This document shows, piece by piece, positions 28,361 to 37,836 of a DNA stretch of 64,000 bases; within the stretch, counting starts at the first letter, position 1, and each line of letters opens with the position of its first letter. The position numbers were made by a program, and so were the translations under genes. The DNA lies in assembly GCA_900074745.1 (NCBI GenBank), contig LT598462.1, forward strand, positions 248,001 through 312,000. Reading direction: 5' to 3'. The notes beneath the pieces were generated by a model, which saw only the letters and a list, made by a program, of their open reading frames with translations, had not been told where the DNA came from and did not search any database. The stretch comes from Lachancea mirantina. Taxonomy: Eukaryota; Ascomycota; Saccharomycetes; Saccharomycetales; Saccharomycetaceae.

Positions 28361-30586
28361 ATGTCAAGCGATCAAATATACTCGGCCAAGTATTCTGGGG
28401 TAGGTGTTTACGAGTTTATTCACCCGACGGGGTCTATTATGAAGCGGAAACTAGACGATTGGGTAAATGCGACGCATATACTAAAAGCAGCGAAATTTGC
28501 CAAGGCGAAAAGAACGCGGATTTTAGAGAAGGAGGTTATTAAAGACATCCATGAGAAAGTGCAAGGCGGGTTTGGTAAGTACCAAGGAACGTGGGTGCCA
28601 TTGGACATTGCACGAACACTTGCCGACAAGTTTGGTGTGTTGCATGAACTTAAGCCACTTTTCGATTTCACGCATGTCGAAGGATCACCGTCACCACCGC
28701 CTGCTCCCAGACACCATCATGCTTCCAAAAACGACTCTCTAAGAAAAAAGGGCACGAGAGCAGCTTCAGCGCTGAAATCACGGACTTCTGAGTCTTCAAG
28801 TCCCGGTGACACTCCTCCAGTACCGAGAAAAAGAGGAAGGCCACCATCTAAGAACAAAAAGCCTGCAGTTGACTTGCAAAGATCCAAAAGTGACGTTACT
28901 TTCCCCAAACCGTCGATCCCGGCTTCTTCTATAAATTCCACCAAACTGCCATCTATTCAGAGCCCTCTGCAGCGTACAATAAGTCTCGACCCAGCTATTA
29001 TCAGAGAAAGCATTGATTCGCAGCAGTTCAAAGAGCTCGACATCGAAGATGGTCTATCGAGCGATATTGAACCCAGCTTTACCACTAAGATGGGTACAGA
29101 ACAATCCCGCGCATCTTCTCGCCCGACCTCGCCCGAGGATATATCCGTGGATAATACCTTCGACCAGCGAACCATCGGGACTGCTGGTGACCAGGACGAA
29201 CTGGGAAGCGCTACGTCGCCGTTATCCGCCATGATCCCTCGTTTCCCGAGCCAACCCACTTCTCAAAGCTCGGACGTTAATTTGAAAGTAAACGACTATC
29301 TGTCCAAATTGGTTGATTTCTTTATATCCAATGATACACGCTCCGAAGATGAAGTACCGCCGGAACTTCTTTATCCACCAAGTCATAGCGCTCCTTACAT
29401 CGATGCTTGGATTGATCATGAACACCATACAGCATTCCATTGGGCCTGCGCAATGGGCAATTTGGCGATTGTAGAGGCCCTATGCCACGCCGGGGCCAGT
29501 ATACGCCCAGTTAACATGCGCGGTGAAACTCCTCTAGTCAGATGTTCCATTTTCCACAATTCCTTCACGAGAAGAAGCTATCCCCGAATCTTTCAGCTTC
29601 TACGTGACACTGCATTCGACGTTGATTCCTTATCTAGAACACTGATACATCACATTGTGCAGCGAAAATCATCCACTCCTTCAGCGGTTTATTACCTTGA
29701 CATTGTGCTTTCGAAGCTCCGGGATTTCTCACCTCAATATCGAATAGAATCTTTGATCAATGCACAGGATAACGATGGAAACACGGCTCTGCATGTTGCA
29801 GCAAAGAATGGGGACAAAGTATTTTTCCAAACCCTTATCGAACATGGCGCTTTGTCCACTGTCAAGAACAACGAGGGCACATCTGCCACGGAGCTCCTCA
29901 ACGTGAATTACTTACCGTCTCATCAAACCATAACGGCTAACGGCAAAGGCAAGCATAACTCGACGCCCGCGTCTCCTTCAGAATACGTCATGTATCCCTC
30001 TCAGGCGGCCACGAGGATCAGTCGAAGCATACCAGAAGTTGTTAACACGATGAGGGATATTGCGGAGAATTACAATATGCTTCATCAGTCTAGAGATAGT
30101 GAGGTAGAAAGTCTGTCCAGGACTTTGGCCAGCATGACAGAAACAATAAATGCTGTCAACAAGAAAACGACCGAGGTTTTCAATCTGGAAAGCTATGAAG
30201 AAGCGGAAAGCTATATGCAATACAAGAGCGCGGAAGTAGAGTCAGAAAAGTTTAATTTTGAACATTCGAAAAAGGACATGCTCAATCGGCTCGAAAGGGG
30301 ACAAGCTAAACAACTGGCACAATTCGTACAGGAGGAAGAGAAGCAACTGTCTCCGCCTCAAAAGATAAATTCAGAAATTGGCAATGAAATTGAAGGCATG
30401 AATTTGGCAATAGAGCTGGCTCTCTTGCAATGGAAACGAAAGAATAAGTTACTGCAAATTTTACATGTCATTAGCGATAATTCCAAAATCCACAAGTTCA
30501 GAAAGATGATATCCCAAGGTACGGAGATTGACATCGACGAAGTGGACAACTGCCTCGATGTAATATTAACAGCTTTAGATAATTAA
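28361..30586 (+). CDS. MBP1: MBF transcription factor DNA-binding subunit Mbp1
   Basis: This 741-residue protein starts with an APSES/KilA-N DNA-binding domain at about residues 1-100 (IYSAKYSGVGVYEFIHPTGS; KRKLDDWVNATHILKAA; GGFGKYQGTWVPLDIA). An AT-hook-like basic segment follows (KRGRPPSKNKK). Ankyrin repeats lie about 345-540 (HTAFHWACAMGNLAIVEALC; DNDGNTALHVAAKNGD), and the C-terminal helices are those that pair with Swi6 in the family. S. cerevisiae Mbp1 (YDL056W) has 833 residues; the linker is shorter here. Family knowledge: Mbp1-Swi6 (MBF) binds ACGCGT and drives G1/S genes. It is convergent with PSA1, whose promoter has two such sites. Confidence 0.97.
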   Translation: MSSDQIYSAKYSGVGVYEFIHPTGSIMKRKLDDWVNATHILKAAKFAKAKRTRILEKEVIKDIHEKVQGGFGKYQGTWVPLDIARTLADKFGVLHELKPLFDFTHVEGSPSPPPAPRHHHASKNDSLRKKGTRAASALKSRTSESSSPGDTPPVPRKRGRPPSKNKKPAVDLQRSKSDVTFPKPSIPASSINSTKLPSIQSPLQRTISLDPAIIRESIDSQQFKELDIEDGLSSDIEPSFTTKMGTEQSRASSRPTSPEDISVDNTFDQRTIGTAGDQDELGSATSPLSAMIPRFPSQPTSQSSDVNLKVNDYLSKLVDFFISNDTRSEDEVPPELLYPPSHSAPYIDAWIDHEHHTAFHWACAMGNLAIVEALCHAGASIRPVNMRGETPLVRCSIFHNSFTRRSYPRIFQLLRDTAFDVDSLSRTLIHHIVQRKSSTPSAVYYLDIVLSKLRDFSPQYRIESLINAQDNDGNTALHVAAKNGDKVFFQTLIEHGALSTVKNNEGTSATELLNVNYLPSHQTITANGKGKHNSTPASPSEYVMYPSQAATRISRSIPEVVNTMRDIAENYNMLHQSRDSEVESLSRTLASMTETINAVNKKTTEVFNLESYEEAESYMQYKSAEVESEKFNFEHSKKDMLNRLERGQAKQLAQFVQEEEKQLSPPQKINSEIGNEIEGMNLAIELALLQWKRKNKLLQILHVISDNSKIHKFRKMISQGTEIDIDEVDNCLDVILTALDN

Positions 30587-30843
30587 GAGAAGTTGAAGAT
30601 TCGATATGCGTTTTGATCCTACTGGCAGGAAAACCAACAGTCAAAAGTTCACCAACCAATATTACAGTGATATACATGCTCACATATACACACACAAAAT
30701 ATATTTACATAGGGCTATACATCGTGGTATTAGGGACATTAACAGGTATACGTCGAGACCTGTCGGGACTTTTTGAAATGACAAAACAGGAAAGAAAATT
30801 AAAAGCGTCGATGGCATAAATCAATTATGTGCTAAGAGCTACT

Positions 30844-31929
30844 TCACATGATAATAGCCTCCTTTGGAACGTTGGCGGAGATGGACTTGTGAGGTAAGAC
30901 TTTACCACCGTTAACGTAGACTTCGTCCTTGACTTCCACATCGTCACCCAAGACGGTGACACCTTCCAACCTGGCCCACTTACCGACTGTAGAGTTCCAG
31001 CCAACGATGGTGGACTTGACAAGGGCGTGGTCCTTGATGTTGGAGTTGCAGAGAACAACGGATCTGGTGATTCTTACACCGTCACCGATAGTGACGTTTG
31101 GTCCAATGACGACGTCTGGACCAATCTTGGCAGAAGCGGCGATCTTGGCAGATGGGTCGACGATGACATTGCCCACGATGTTTTCTCCCTTGGCCATAGA
31201 GCCTGGGCTTCTCTTGGAAAGAGAGTTCAAGTAAAGAACGGAACCGGACAAGAAATCTTTTGGTTGACCAACGTCCATCCAGTAACCTTCCAAGTCGAAC
31301 GAGTAAAGCGATTTCTGCTCGACAAGGATTGGGAAAGTCTCCTTTTCGATCGAAGTTGGCTTGAGGTCAATGAGATCGATAACCTCGGGGTTCAAGATGT
31401 ACAAACCGGCGTTGATTCTGTTACCAACGAACTCAACTGGCTTTTCAACGAAGCGGTCAATCAGGTTTGGAGTAGCAATATCGTGCACAATGACACCGTA
31501 CTTCGAGGGTTCATCAACTTTGGTAGCGACAATAGTACCTTTCCCACCGTGGGCCCTGTGGAAGTCAGCAAGTTCCTGGAATGGGTAGTCACAGATCACG
31601 TCCGAGTTCAGAACGAAAAATGGTGAATTGTCCTTTTTCAAGACCTTTTCAGCAAGTTTCAACGGACCAGCCGTGCCCAAGGGCTCTGTCTCGACGGAGA
31701 AGGTGATATTAACGCCGTACTCTTTCTCGTATTTTTTGAGGGTCTCGACCATAACCTCAGGACGGTAGTTGACCGCAAGCACAATGTCGGTGACACCAGC
31801 CGCAGCTAGTGCCTCGATTTGGTGCAGAATCATAGGTCTGTTACCAAATTCGACCAAAGGCTTTGGGACAGTGAGGGTAAGGGGTCTTAGTCTGGTACCG
31901 TAACCACCAACAAGAATTAGACCTTTCAT
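30844..31929 (-). CDS. PSA1: GDP-mannose pyrophosphorylase (mannose-1-phosphate guanylyltransferase)
   Basis: This 361-residue enzyme has exactly the family length. The start is the ATG at 31929 ([18 protein letters not shown]); the frame opens 66 bp earlier only at a GTG. The nucleotidyltransferase domain shows GGYGTRLRP and the KP of TVPKPLVEF. The C-terminal left-handed beta-helix shows hexapeptide repeats ([21 protein letters not shown]). Family knowledge: it makes GDP-mannose from mannose-1-phosphate and GTP in the cytosol, feeding N- and O-glycosylation, GPI anchors and the cell wall; it is essential. It is the ortholog of YDL055C. The codon choice is strongly biased, as expected for high expression. 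Confidence 0.98.
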   Translation of the reverse strand: MKGLILVGGYGTRLRPLTLTVPKPLVEFGNRPMILHQIEALAAAGVTDIVLAVNYRPEVMVETLKKYEKEYGVNITFSVETEPLGTAGPLKLAEKVLKKDNSPFFVLNSDVICDYPFQELADFHRAHGGKGTIVATKVDEPSKYGVIVHDIATPNLIDRFVEKPVEFVGNRINAGLYILNPEVIDLIDLKPTSIEKETFPILVEQKSLYSFDLEGYWMDVGQPKDFLSGSVLYLNSLSKRSPGSMAKGENIVGNVIVDPSAKIAASAKIGPDVVIGPNVTIGDGVRITRSVVLCNSNIKDHALVKSTIVGWNSTVGKWARLEGVTVLGDDVEVKDEVYVNGGKVLPHKSISANVPKEAIIM

Positions 31930-32789
31930 GCTATCGAGCTTTAACTTATGAGCTTTTAGTTGGACGTGTCTTGCAAGTTTCGACTTTCGTCTCACTCAAC
32001 GGGAAATAAGTAGTTTACTAATTTCCTGTCTGTGCAACGCCTTCTATATATATGAAATCTTATACATCTCGGTATTTTCCTATTCTGTTTCGCACACAGC
32101 GCGTTCCCAGAAGGCCACGTAACAGCACTGCAAATTCGCGCCTTGTGCACGCGCCGGCCTGAAAAATTTGTTAGTAGGTGAAAGCGAAACGGGTCTTTGA
32201 AGTTTACGCGTCGAAATTTCGCAACTTTACGCGTCGTGCGGCCGTGTCTGGGGCTCTGATCAAATTCGCGTCGTGAATTGTGCACGAGGGAGCAAAACAT
32301 CAGGATCGCGACAGAGTGGCTACAGGCGGAGACGGTGCGGTGTCTGGGCGGGCTCGAGTTTAATGTATTGAGGTTTTTCGTGACCAGTGACAAACAACAC
32401 CTCAGTGCCCAGCAAAACCCGCGAAGGCGCCATGGGCCTCGGCCTGGATCTCGGCCCTCACTCAGACGAGCGTGCAGGCCAGGTTAAAAATATACCAGGA
32501 GGCTGTTGTAAGAAACAATGTAAACATAAGGCCAGAAGCGGAAGTCAGGGCCGTAAAAGAGTGAGGAAGCCCACAAGTACCAAAACGGGAAGTACGGGAA
32601 GCCAAAAAAGCAAAGCAATGTGCACGGGTGTTTCAGGAGAGTTAAAAAAGAAATCAAGTGAAGATATTCCGCTGGAGTGTTACATAAGCAGATACTGTCG
32701 ATAGAATTTAGCCGCCGAGTGCTTCCCTAATATCAAATTTAAAAATATTACATTAACGAGCGTGTATATACATCTGTGTTCCCTGAGAC
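31930..32789. promoter_or_regulatory. PSA1 promoter region and FUI1 3' flank
   Basis: This 860-bp spacer lies between two minus-strand genes. It holds two MCB elements (ACGCGT at 32206-32211 and 32229-32234) and a related TCGCGTC near 32265, about 280-340 bp upstream of the PSA1 ATG. A TATA-like run TATATATA sits near 32045-32052. Short open frames here (for example 32387-32704) show no family resemblance. Confidence 0.6.
32206..32234. promoter_or_regulatory. Pair of MCB (ACGCGT) sites upstream of PSA1
   Basis: There are two ACGCGTCG octamers 23 bp apart (ACGCGT at 32206 and 32229). ACGCGT is the core of the site bound by MBF (Mbp1-Swi6). This implies G1/S-timed expression of PSA1, which fits the need for wall mannan at budding. 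Binding itself is an inference. Confidence 0.6.
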
Positions 32790-34679
32790 TCATACCTTGC
32801 CTGGTTCGGTGATGCTCACGTAAGAGGTAGAAGACTCCTCGTCGAAATCGACCTCTGCGCCGTGTAGCTCGAACTTCCTTCTTTGCTCGGCAAAGTCCTC
32901 GACCTCGGTCCACTTTTCGAACCACGTTGAAAAATCGAAGAAGCCGACGCCCTCGGGCATGCCAGGCACTCTCCAGAAATAGCAAAGCACAGCGTAAACC
33001 AGAAACGACACCAGGAACCCAACAAAGTAATTGAGGTAGTATACACGCATGGCATTCTCAGGAACTTTGGGGCCCACGGATCCGATGAAACCGGGGAAGT
33101 TAGGCACGATACCGATAACGTATGCGGCAACGGCCCTCCAGTTCGTACCAAACCGAGATCCGTACATGTATAGTGTGTTTGGTTTGTTTGTGAAGCAGTG
33201 CTGTAGTCTGATGAGGCCCTTTCTGACAACGTAGTAGTCCGACGCGACGACACCGGCGATCGAGGACAAGAACACGGCGTAGGCCGCAAGTGCCGTTGTG
33301 AATTTAGACGAAGACGACATCAGGTTCCAAGGGCAGATGGCCAGCGAAATAGCGGCACAAATGTAGGACCCTCTTCTGATGTTAATGAACTTAGGCAAAA
33401 GCGCGGTCATGTCAGTACCGGCAGAAATCGAGTTAGATGCAATGTTAGTACCCAATTGCGCGATACCAAAAGCAAACGAAATTAAAAACACGCCTGCCCT
33501 GTTACCAGATGTGAAATGGTTTAAAAACTGGGCCAAAACGTCTAGCGGAGACCAGTAATTGACACCGTACATGGTATAAGCAGCAGAGGTCACCAGAATT
33601 CCAATGATAGAGATAATGGCGTACATTATGGGAAGAATGAACAACTGAGAATAAATGGAAGATTTTTCCGTCTTGGCAAAACGAGAGAAATCGGGTGCGT
33701 TCAAAATCAAAGTCGAGAAATTGTCCAAAGCACTCATAATACTTATCACAAAATTCCAACCAAGAACGGCACCTGTTGGTTTTAATTCGTTGAGAGATCC
33801 CAATGCCAAGTTACCATGTGCCTTTTTCAGCGTCCAGATCAAGAATCCGAATGCCGCAAACGGAGTTACGATACTCTTGAAAGTAAACAAGTACCGAAGC
33901 GTTTGAGGTGGGAACCACAGCGCAGGTAATTGCGCGCCCCAGAAAAGCATGAAACACATGAACTGGAAAGTATTGATGTTAGGAGTATTCATGGTGTTTT
34001 TGATCCGTGTCGTGAGATCCGTTCCGAAAATCGACATCAGCATCAGTTGCACCGTTTGCGAACCGATATACGTCTGAACACTATACCAAACGCACGCCAT
34101 CACCACTCTGTTCAGCACAACCCACAGCGAAAAGTAGACACCAAACGAAATTCTAGAAGAGATTGGAAACGAAATATGGTAGAAATTACCGATCCTGGAT
34201 CCAACAACGACGAATAATGCGACAGAAACGTACCCGATCCAAATACAAATCCAAGTCTGCCACCAACTCAAACCCAATTGCAAACCTGTCGCTGAAATCT
34301 GCCATGTATTGACGTTGAAAGAGCCTGAAATCCAGAAGAACACATATTGCTTCCAACCCCAGACTCTTCTGGCCGCATCGACAGGAGCCAAGTCGTCGTT
34401 ATACAAGAACGATTCTACGATCCCCTCGGAACGACGGTTTGACGCACTATGATGCTGTTTGACTTCTACAAATCGCAGGAATCTAGTCCACCAATTTTTG
34501 GCTGGCTCTTCATCTTCTTCTTCGCCCATTTTCTCGAGCGTGGGGTCGAAAATCTGGGTTCTCTGGGACATCCTTTTGGATAACCCGGCAGAGTTCCCCG
34601 CCAAGTCTCTGCGACTGTTAGAGTCGCTCAAAATTTCGAACGCCGACGCAATGTCGTTCATGTTTTCTTGGTTAGACAT
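32790..34679 (-). CDS. FUI1: Uridine permease of the NCS1 family, Fui1-like
   Basis: The first ATG, at 34679, gives 629 residues; the frame opens 60 bp earlier only at TTG. The protein has a long cytosolic N terminus and about 12 membrane segments. NCS1 signatures are plain: SFNVNTWQISATGLQLGLSWWQTW, FPISSRISFGVYFS, NAPDFSRF, AQLGTNIASNSISAGTD, ICPWNLMSSSSKFTTALAAYAVFLSSIAGV. GSFNVNTWQ, YIGSQTVQLML and the C-terminal WTEVEDFAEQRRKFE match Fui1 better than Fur4 or Dal4. Family knowledge: Fui1 imports uridine across the plasma membrane. In S. cerevisiae FUI1 is YBL042C, so this gene does not belong to either conserved block and sits here between PSA1 and SEC61/MCH1. Confidence 0.88.
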   Translation of the reverse strand: MSNQENMNDIASAFEILSDSNSRRDLAGNSAGLSKRMSQRTQIFDPTLEKMGEEEDEEPAKNWWTRFLRFVEVKQHHSASNRRSEGIVESFLYNDDLAPVDAARRVWGWKQYVFFWISGSFNVNTWQISATGLQLGLSWWQTWICIWIGYVSVALFVVVGSRIGNFYHISFPISSRISFGVYFSLWVVLNRVVMACVWYSVQTYIGSQTVQLMLMSIFGTDLTTRIKNTMNTPNINTFQFMCFMLFWGAQLPALWFPPQTLRYLFTFKSIVTPFAAFGFLIWTLKKAHGNLALGSLNELKPTGAVLGWNFVISIMSALDNFSTLILNAPDFSRFAKTEKSSIYSQLFILPIMYAIISIIGILVTSAAYTMYGVNYWSPLDVLAQFLNHFTSGNRAGVFLISFAFGIAQLGTNIASNSISAGTDMTALLPKFINIRRGSYICAAISLAICPWNLMSSSSKFTTALAAYAVFLSSIAGVVASDYYVVRKGLIRLQHCFTNKPNTLYMYGSRFGTNWRAVAAYVIGIVPNFPGFIGSVGPKVPENAMRVYYLNYFVGFLVSFLVYAVLCYFWRVPGMPEGVGFFDFSTWFEKWTEVEDFAEQRRKFELHGAEVDFDEESSTSYVSITEPGKV

Positions 34680-35707
34680 TTCAACAGAAAGCACTCCCAA
34701 TTGTTGATTGTCGCTTATGCTGGGCTTATTATAGGACAATTGTTACCAATAGTCGATTCGCTTATCTGCCAGTTCCAGACGCTTTACAGGAAAATCAAGT
34801 CTTCTCCGTCGGAGAAAAATGCTAACTAGGGACAAATGATTAGAAGCTTCGACCGCACCACTAAAACTCCAATTACATAATGAAATCAAGAATACAATAA
34901 TGATAAAGATAACGGAGGGTTTTCTACGTAAAGATTGGGACGAGATGGAGGGTCTTGCAAATTTCATTTTTATATCTCCATCGGATTAAAATTTTTCTCC
35001 AGGGTGTGACGCGTTTCTTTTGTGTGCTGATAAGACAACCGCCTACGAAGCTAATTCAAAAGAAATGAAAAAGGAACTTGACCAGTAGCGCCTTACGTTT
35101 CCAAACCAAGATCATCGCTTTAGGGCTTACCAATGAGATGTAGGAGGTGAGAGACCAGAGAGGACTGTAGACCAAGATAGACAAGTGTACATCAGTGCAA
35201 GCGGGTGTATACCGCGATGAATATCAGTTTCTGGGCATAGCGCAATGCCAAGGCTTTTTTTTTGTCTCGACCTTTAGGTTTTCTCGTGAAATGCGTCACC
35301 GCCAAAAATAAGACCGGTGCCTTCCCTTTGCTGTCAGAGCTGCAAAAAAAATTGACAGTGATAAGAGCTATTTGGGTATGGCGGATCGAATTGCTGTACG
35401 AGGAAGGCCGATACGGGAATAAGATAGGCTTGCCACTTAAGGTGGGGCTCTTTTGCCAAGAAGTAAGGAAACCGTGGAGCGAACGGCGTGTGTTACGGTA
35501 GACCCAAAGACGCGGATAGAGTGGATATACTCGAATGAAAAGTATGGAGATACGGAAAGGAGAATTTTACGGAACTTTCATGTAACTTCAAAGATGGTCG
35601 GTACAGTGATATACATAGTAATGCAATCTGATGAACACCGCCGTTCGCATGAATGGCAATATACCCGGATACAAAATGGAGGAAATATCCCGACTGGCAA
35701 GAACTCG
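34680..35707. other. FUI1 upstream region up to tRNA-Lys, 1.03 kb
   Basis: No gene is seen. GATA-type motifs occur at 34761-34765 (TTATC), 35028-35033 (GATAAG) and 35362-35367 (GATAAG), which could place FUI1 under GATA-factor (nitrogen) control; this is inference. A TATA-like stretch lies near 34969-34975. Open frames at 35262-35501 and 35453-35848 show no family resemblance, and the second runs through the tRNA. Confidence 0.4.
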
Positions 35708-35796
35708 TCCTTGTTAGCTCAGTTGGTAGAGCGTTCGGCTTTTAAGCACGCTTGCAAGGAACCGAAATGTCAGGGGTTCGAGCCCCCTATGAGGAG
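35708..35796 (+). tRNA. tRNA-Lys-UUU: tRNA-Lys (UUU) with intron
   Basis: The sequence folds as a full cloverleaf. Acceptor TCCTTGT pairs with ATGAGGA, D-arm GCTC...GAGC, anticodon stem TTCGG with CCGAA, loop CTTTTAA with anticodon TTT, T-arm AGGGG TTCGAGC CCCCT, discriminator G at 35796. A 16-nt intron follows the base 3' of the anticodon, the usual place for yeast nuclear tRNA introns. The exons are nearly identical to S. cerevisiae tRNA-Lys(UUU). Internal A and B boxes are intact, so RNA polymerase III transcription is expected. Confidence 0.97.
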
Positions 35797-35999
35797 TTCT
35801 TATTTTTTGCTCGAGGTGTGCAGTTGCACGAATACTTTCGCTTGGTGAAAGCTCCTTGGAGCCTCTATACAGCTTGATCAACTTTGAATATCTGGGAGCT
35901 TATACTTCAAGTACGTTGAGTATTCCTATAAACAATCCATTGTCTAAGCGAGTATCGGAACGACACAGAGTCTTGAGGGATGGACACCGGGCCAGTTGC

Positions 36000-37442
36000 T
36001 CACATGAGCTCCGAGAAGCCCGAGACCAGGTTTTTCGTGAAACCGCCTTCTTTAGCGGCAGTTTCGTAGTACCCGTAAATGGTTGTAGTAGCCATCAAGA
36101 TCGACGTACCAGAGCCCAGTGTACCCAAGAGATCAGATCCAACCGACAGAGCGCCGATCGTGGCACCACCAAATGCAGCAGCCGTTGGAATGATTTTCTT
36201 CAATTCTCTGTAAACAGAAGTCTCTCTCTTACCGTTGATGACTAGGCCTTGGTCTTTGAACTGCTTGGCAATATCGCGTGGGGAAGTGCCTGAGATCTCG
36301 GTCCATGTTCTGGAAAACATGGCACATGCACCTAAAACGAACGCCACGTAAGCGACGGTCTTAATAGGGTCCAACAACGCCTCCGTAACAGAAAATGGTG
36401 GCTGCAAATAGTAAGAAAGTCCGCTCAAAGCAGACTGCTGCCCGAAAGGCGAGCCTGGTTTGGCTCCCCAGACACCAATCGCACGCACCACTGGATTTGA
36501 GGGATACTTCTGGTACAGAATTTGAGAGATCAGGAATACGTTGGAAGTCAGCGCACTTTGAAGCATGATAGGAGTATTGGAAGTGTAGAATAGCTTGATA
36601 GGGTACGATCCGACTTGGCCTCTAGTTCTAGTAGACTTAATTGGAAGCTCGTAACGGAAGCCTTGGAGGTACAGCACGAACAGGAAAACGGCAATTGTGG
36701 CCAGAACCTGGAACATGTTGGGCAAGTTGTTTCTGTAAAACGCCTCAACAAGGGCTCTTTTCTTGTCTTTACGGGTAGCCAAAAGGTGGAACAAGGCAAT
36801 GACGGCACCTTCAAACTCGTCACCACGGCCGGAGTTGACCGTGGTGGGCGCGAACGCCTTCCAGAAAATTTGTTCGGCAATATTAGTGGCGGTGAAAAGC
36901 GAGATACCGGAACCCAAGCCGTAACCCTTGGCCAAAAGCTCGTCGAGCAACAAGACAATGAAAGATGCGAAAATAAGCTGGAAAATCAGTAGCAACGAAA
37001 TGGCGACTCCGATCTCGGAGGGTCTACCGTAATTACCGCTCAAAACGACCACAACTGCCTGACCAAACGTAAGAATGATGGCACACACTTTTTGTGCGAT
37101 TTGGAACAAATCCCGGTCCTGTTTGCTCTCCATGTTCACTTGCAGAAGTTGGGTTCCCTGCAGAAACTGCAAGATCATGGAGGAAGTGATAATCGGAGTG
37201 ACACCAAGCTCCATAAGCGTACCTCTGTTTGACGCCAACATGGCACGTAGCCAGTACAACGGATCAGACGTCTCACTTGACACAATTCCATACAGCGGAA
37301 TTTGACCGAGAACCAAAAAGATCAACAATGAAACACCCGTCCAGATCAGCTTCTGGTTGTAAGGAACCTTTCTTTCAGGAGCACTAACCTCAGGGAGGAA
37401 TCCCTCAAAGGGCTTAAAAACGTCCAACAGGCGCCCGCTCAT
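36000..37442 (-). CDS. SEC61: ER translocon channel subunit Sec61 alpha
   Basis: This 480-residue protein has exactly the S. cerevisiae length. The ATG is at 37442 ([19 protein letters not shown]); two codons earlier there is only a TTG. Ten membrane segments can be counted, with the plug region and conserved loops ([48 protein letters not shown]). Family knowledge: Sec61 forms the protein-conducting channel of the ER membrane with Sbh1 and Sss1. In S. cerevisiae SEC61 (YLR378C) reads in the same direction as its neighbour FBP1; here it reads opposite to FBP1, so the gene has been turned around in one lineage. The codon choice is highly biased. Confidence 0.98.
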   Translation of the reverse strand: MSGRLLDVFKPFEGFLPEVSAPERKVPYNQKLIWTGVSLLIFLVLGQIPLYGIVSSETSDPLYWLRAMLASNRGTLMELGVTPIITSSMILQFLQGTQLLQVNMESKQDRDLFQIAQKVCAIILTFGQAVVVVLSGNYGRPSEIGVAISLLLIFQLIFASFIVLLLDELLAKGYGLGSGISLFTATNIAEQIFWKAFAPTTVNSGRGDEFEGAVIALFHLLATRKDKKRALVEAFYRNNLPNMFQVLATIAVFLFVLYLQGFRYELPIKSTRTRGQVGSYPIKLFYTSNTPIMLQSALTSNVFLISQILYQKYPSNPVVRAIGVWGAKPGSPFGQQSALSGLSYYLQPPFSVTEALLDPIKTVAYVAFVLGACAMFSRTWTEISGTSPRDIAKQFKDQGLVINGKRETSVYRELKKIIPTAAAFGGATIGALSVGSDLLGTLGSGTSILMATTTIYGYYETAAKEGGFTKNLVSGFSELM

Positions 37443-37836
37443 TTGCAATGGTTGACTTTGGTATTGTTATTTAACTTGCAAGTTTGTCATGAAAGAACAC
37501 GGTTCATTACTGAAAAAAAACCTACCGGAAACGCCAAAGTTAATATAATTATTTACGATCAACATATGAGATTCTTGCATGTGACATTGTCAGGTTCAAG
37601 TATGTCAAAGATCGTGTTGAATAAGTATTGATGATCTACTAAATCTGGATGTGCTTTGTCAAAGTTACCGGTACTATGCGGCTTTTTCTGATATTTCCCA
37701 GGCTTTTTTTGCGTGTCTTCTATGATTTTTGGTCTTCTAGAAATACAGTTTATAATATAAGGAACCCCCGGTTTGGGATTTATTGAGCGACACCTATTAT
37801 AGGTTCATGCAAATTGTATAGACTCCCCAGAGAACA
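37443..37836. promoter_or_regulatory. SEC61 promoter and MCH1 3' flank
   Basis: This 394-bp spacer separates two minus-strand genes. It has AT-rich runs near 37540-37555 and 37745-37760 (TATAATATAA). No gene or well-defined site is visible. Confidence 0.4.

Noticed and set aside
31027-31626. 199-codon plus-strand frame inside PSA1
   Set aside because: It is antisense to a highly conserved, codon-biased gene and has no domain.
31930-31995. N-terminal extension of PSA1 by 22 residues
   Set aside because: It would need a GTG start. The protein from the ATG at 31929 has exactly the family length and start.
34680-34739. N-terminal extension of FUI1 by 20 residues
   Set aside because: It would need a TTG start; the first ATG at 34679 is used instead.
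35453-35848. 131-codon frame across tRNA-Lys
   Set aside because: It reads straight through a functional tRNA gene and has no domain.
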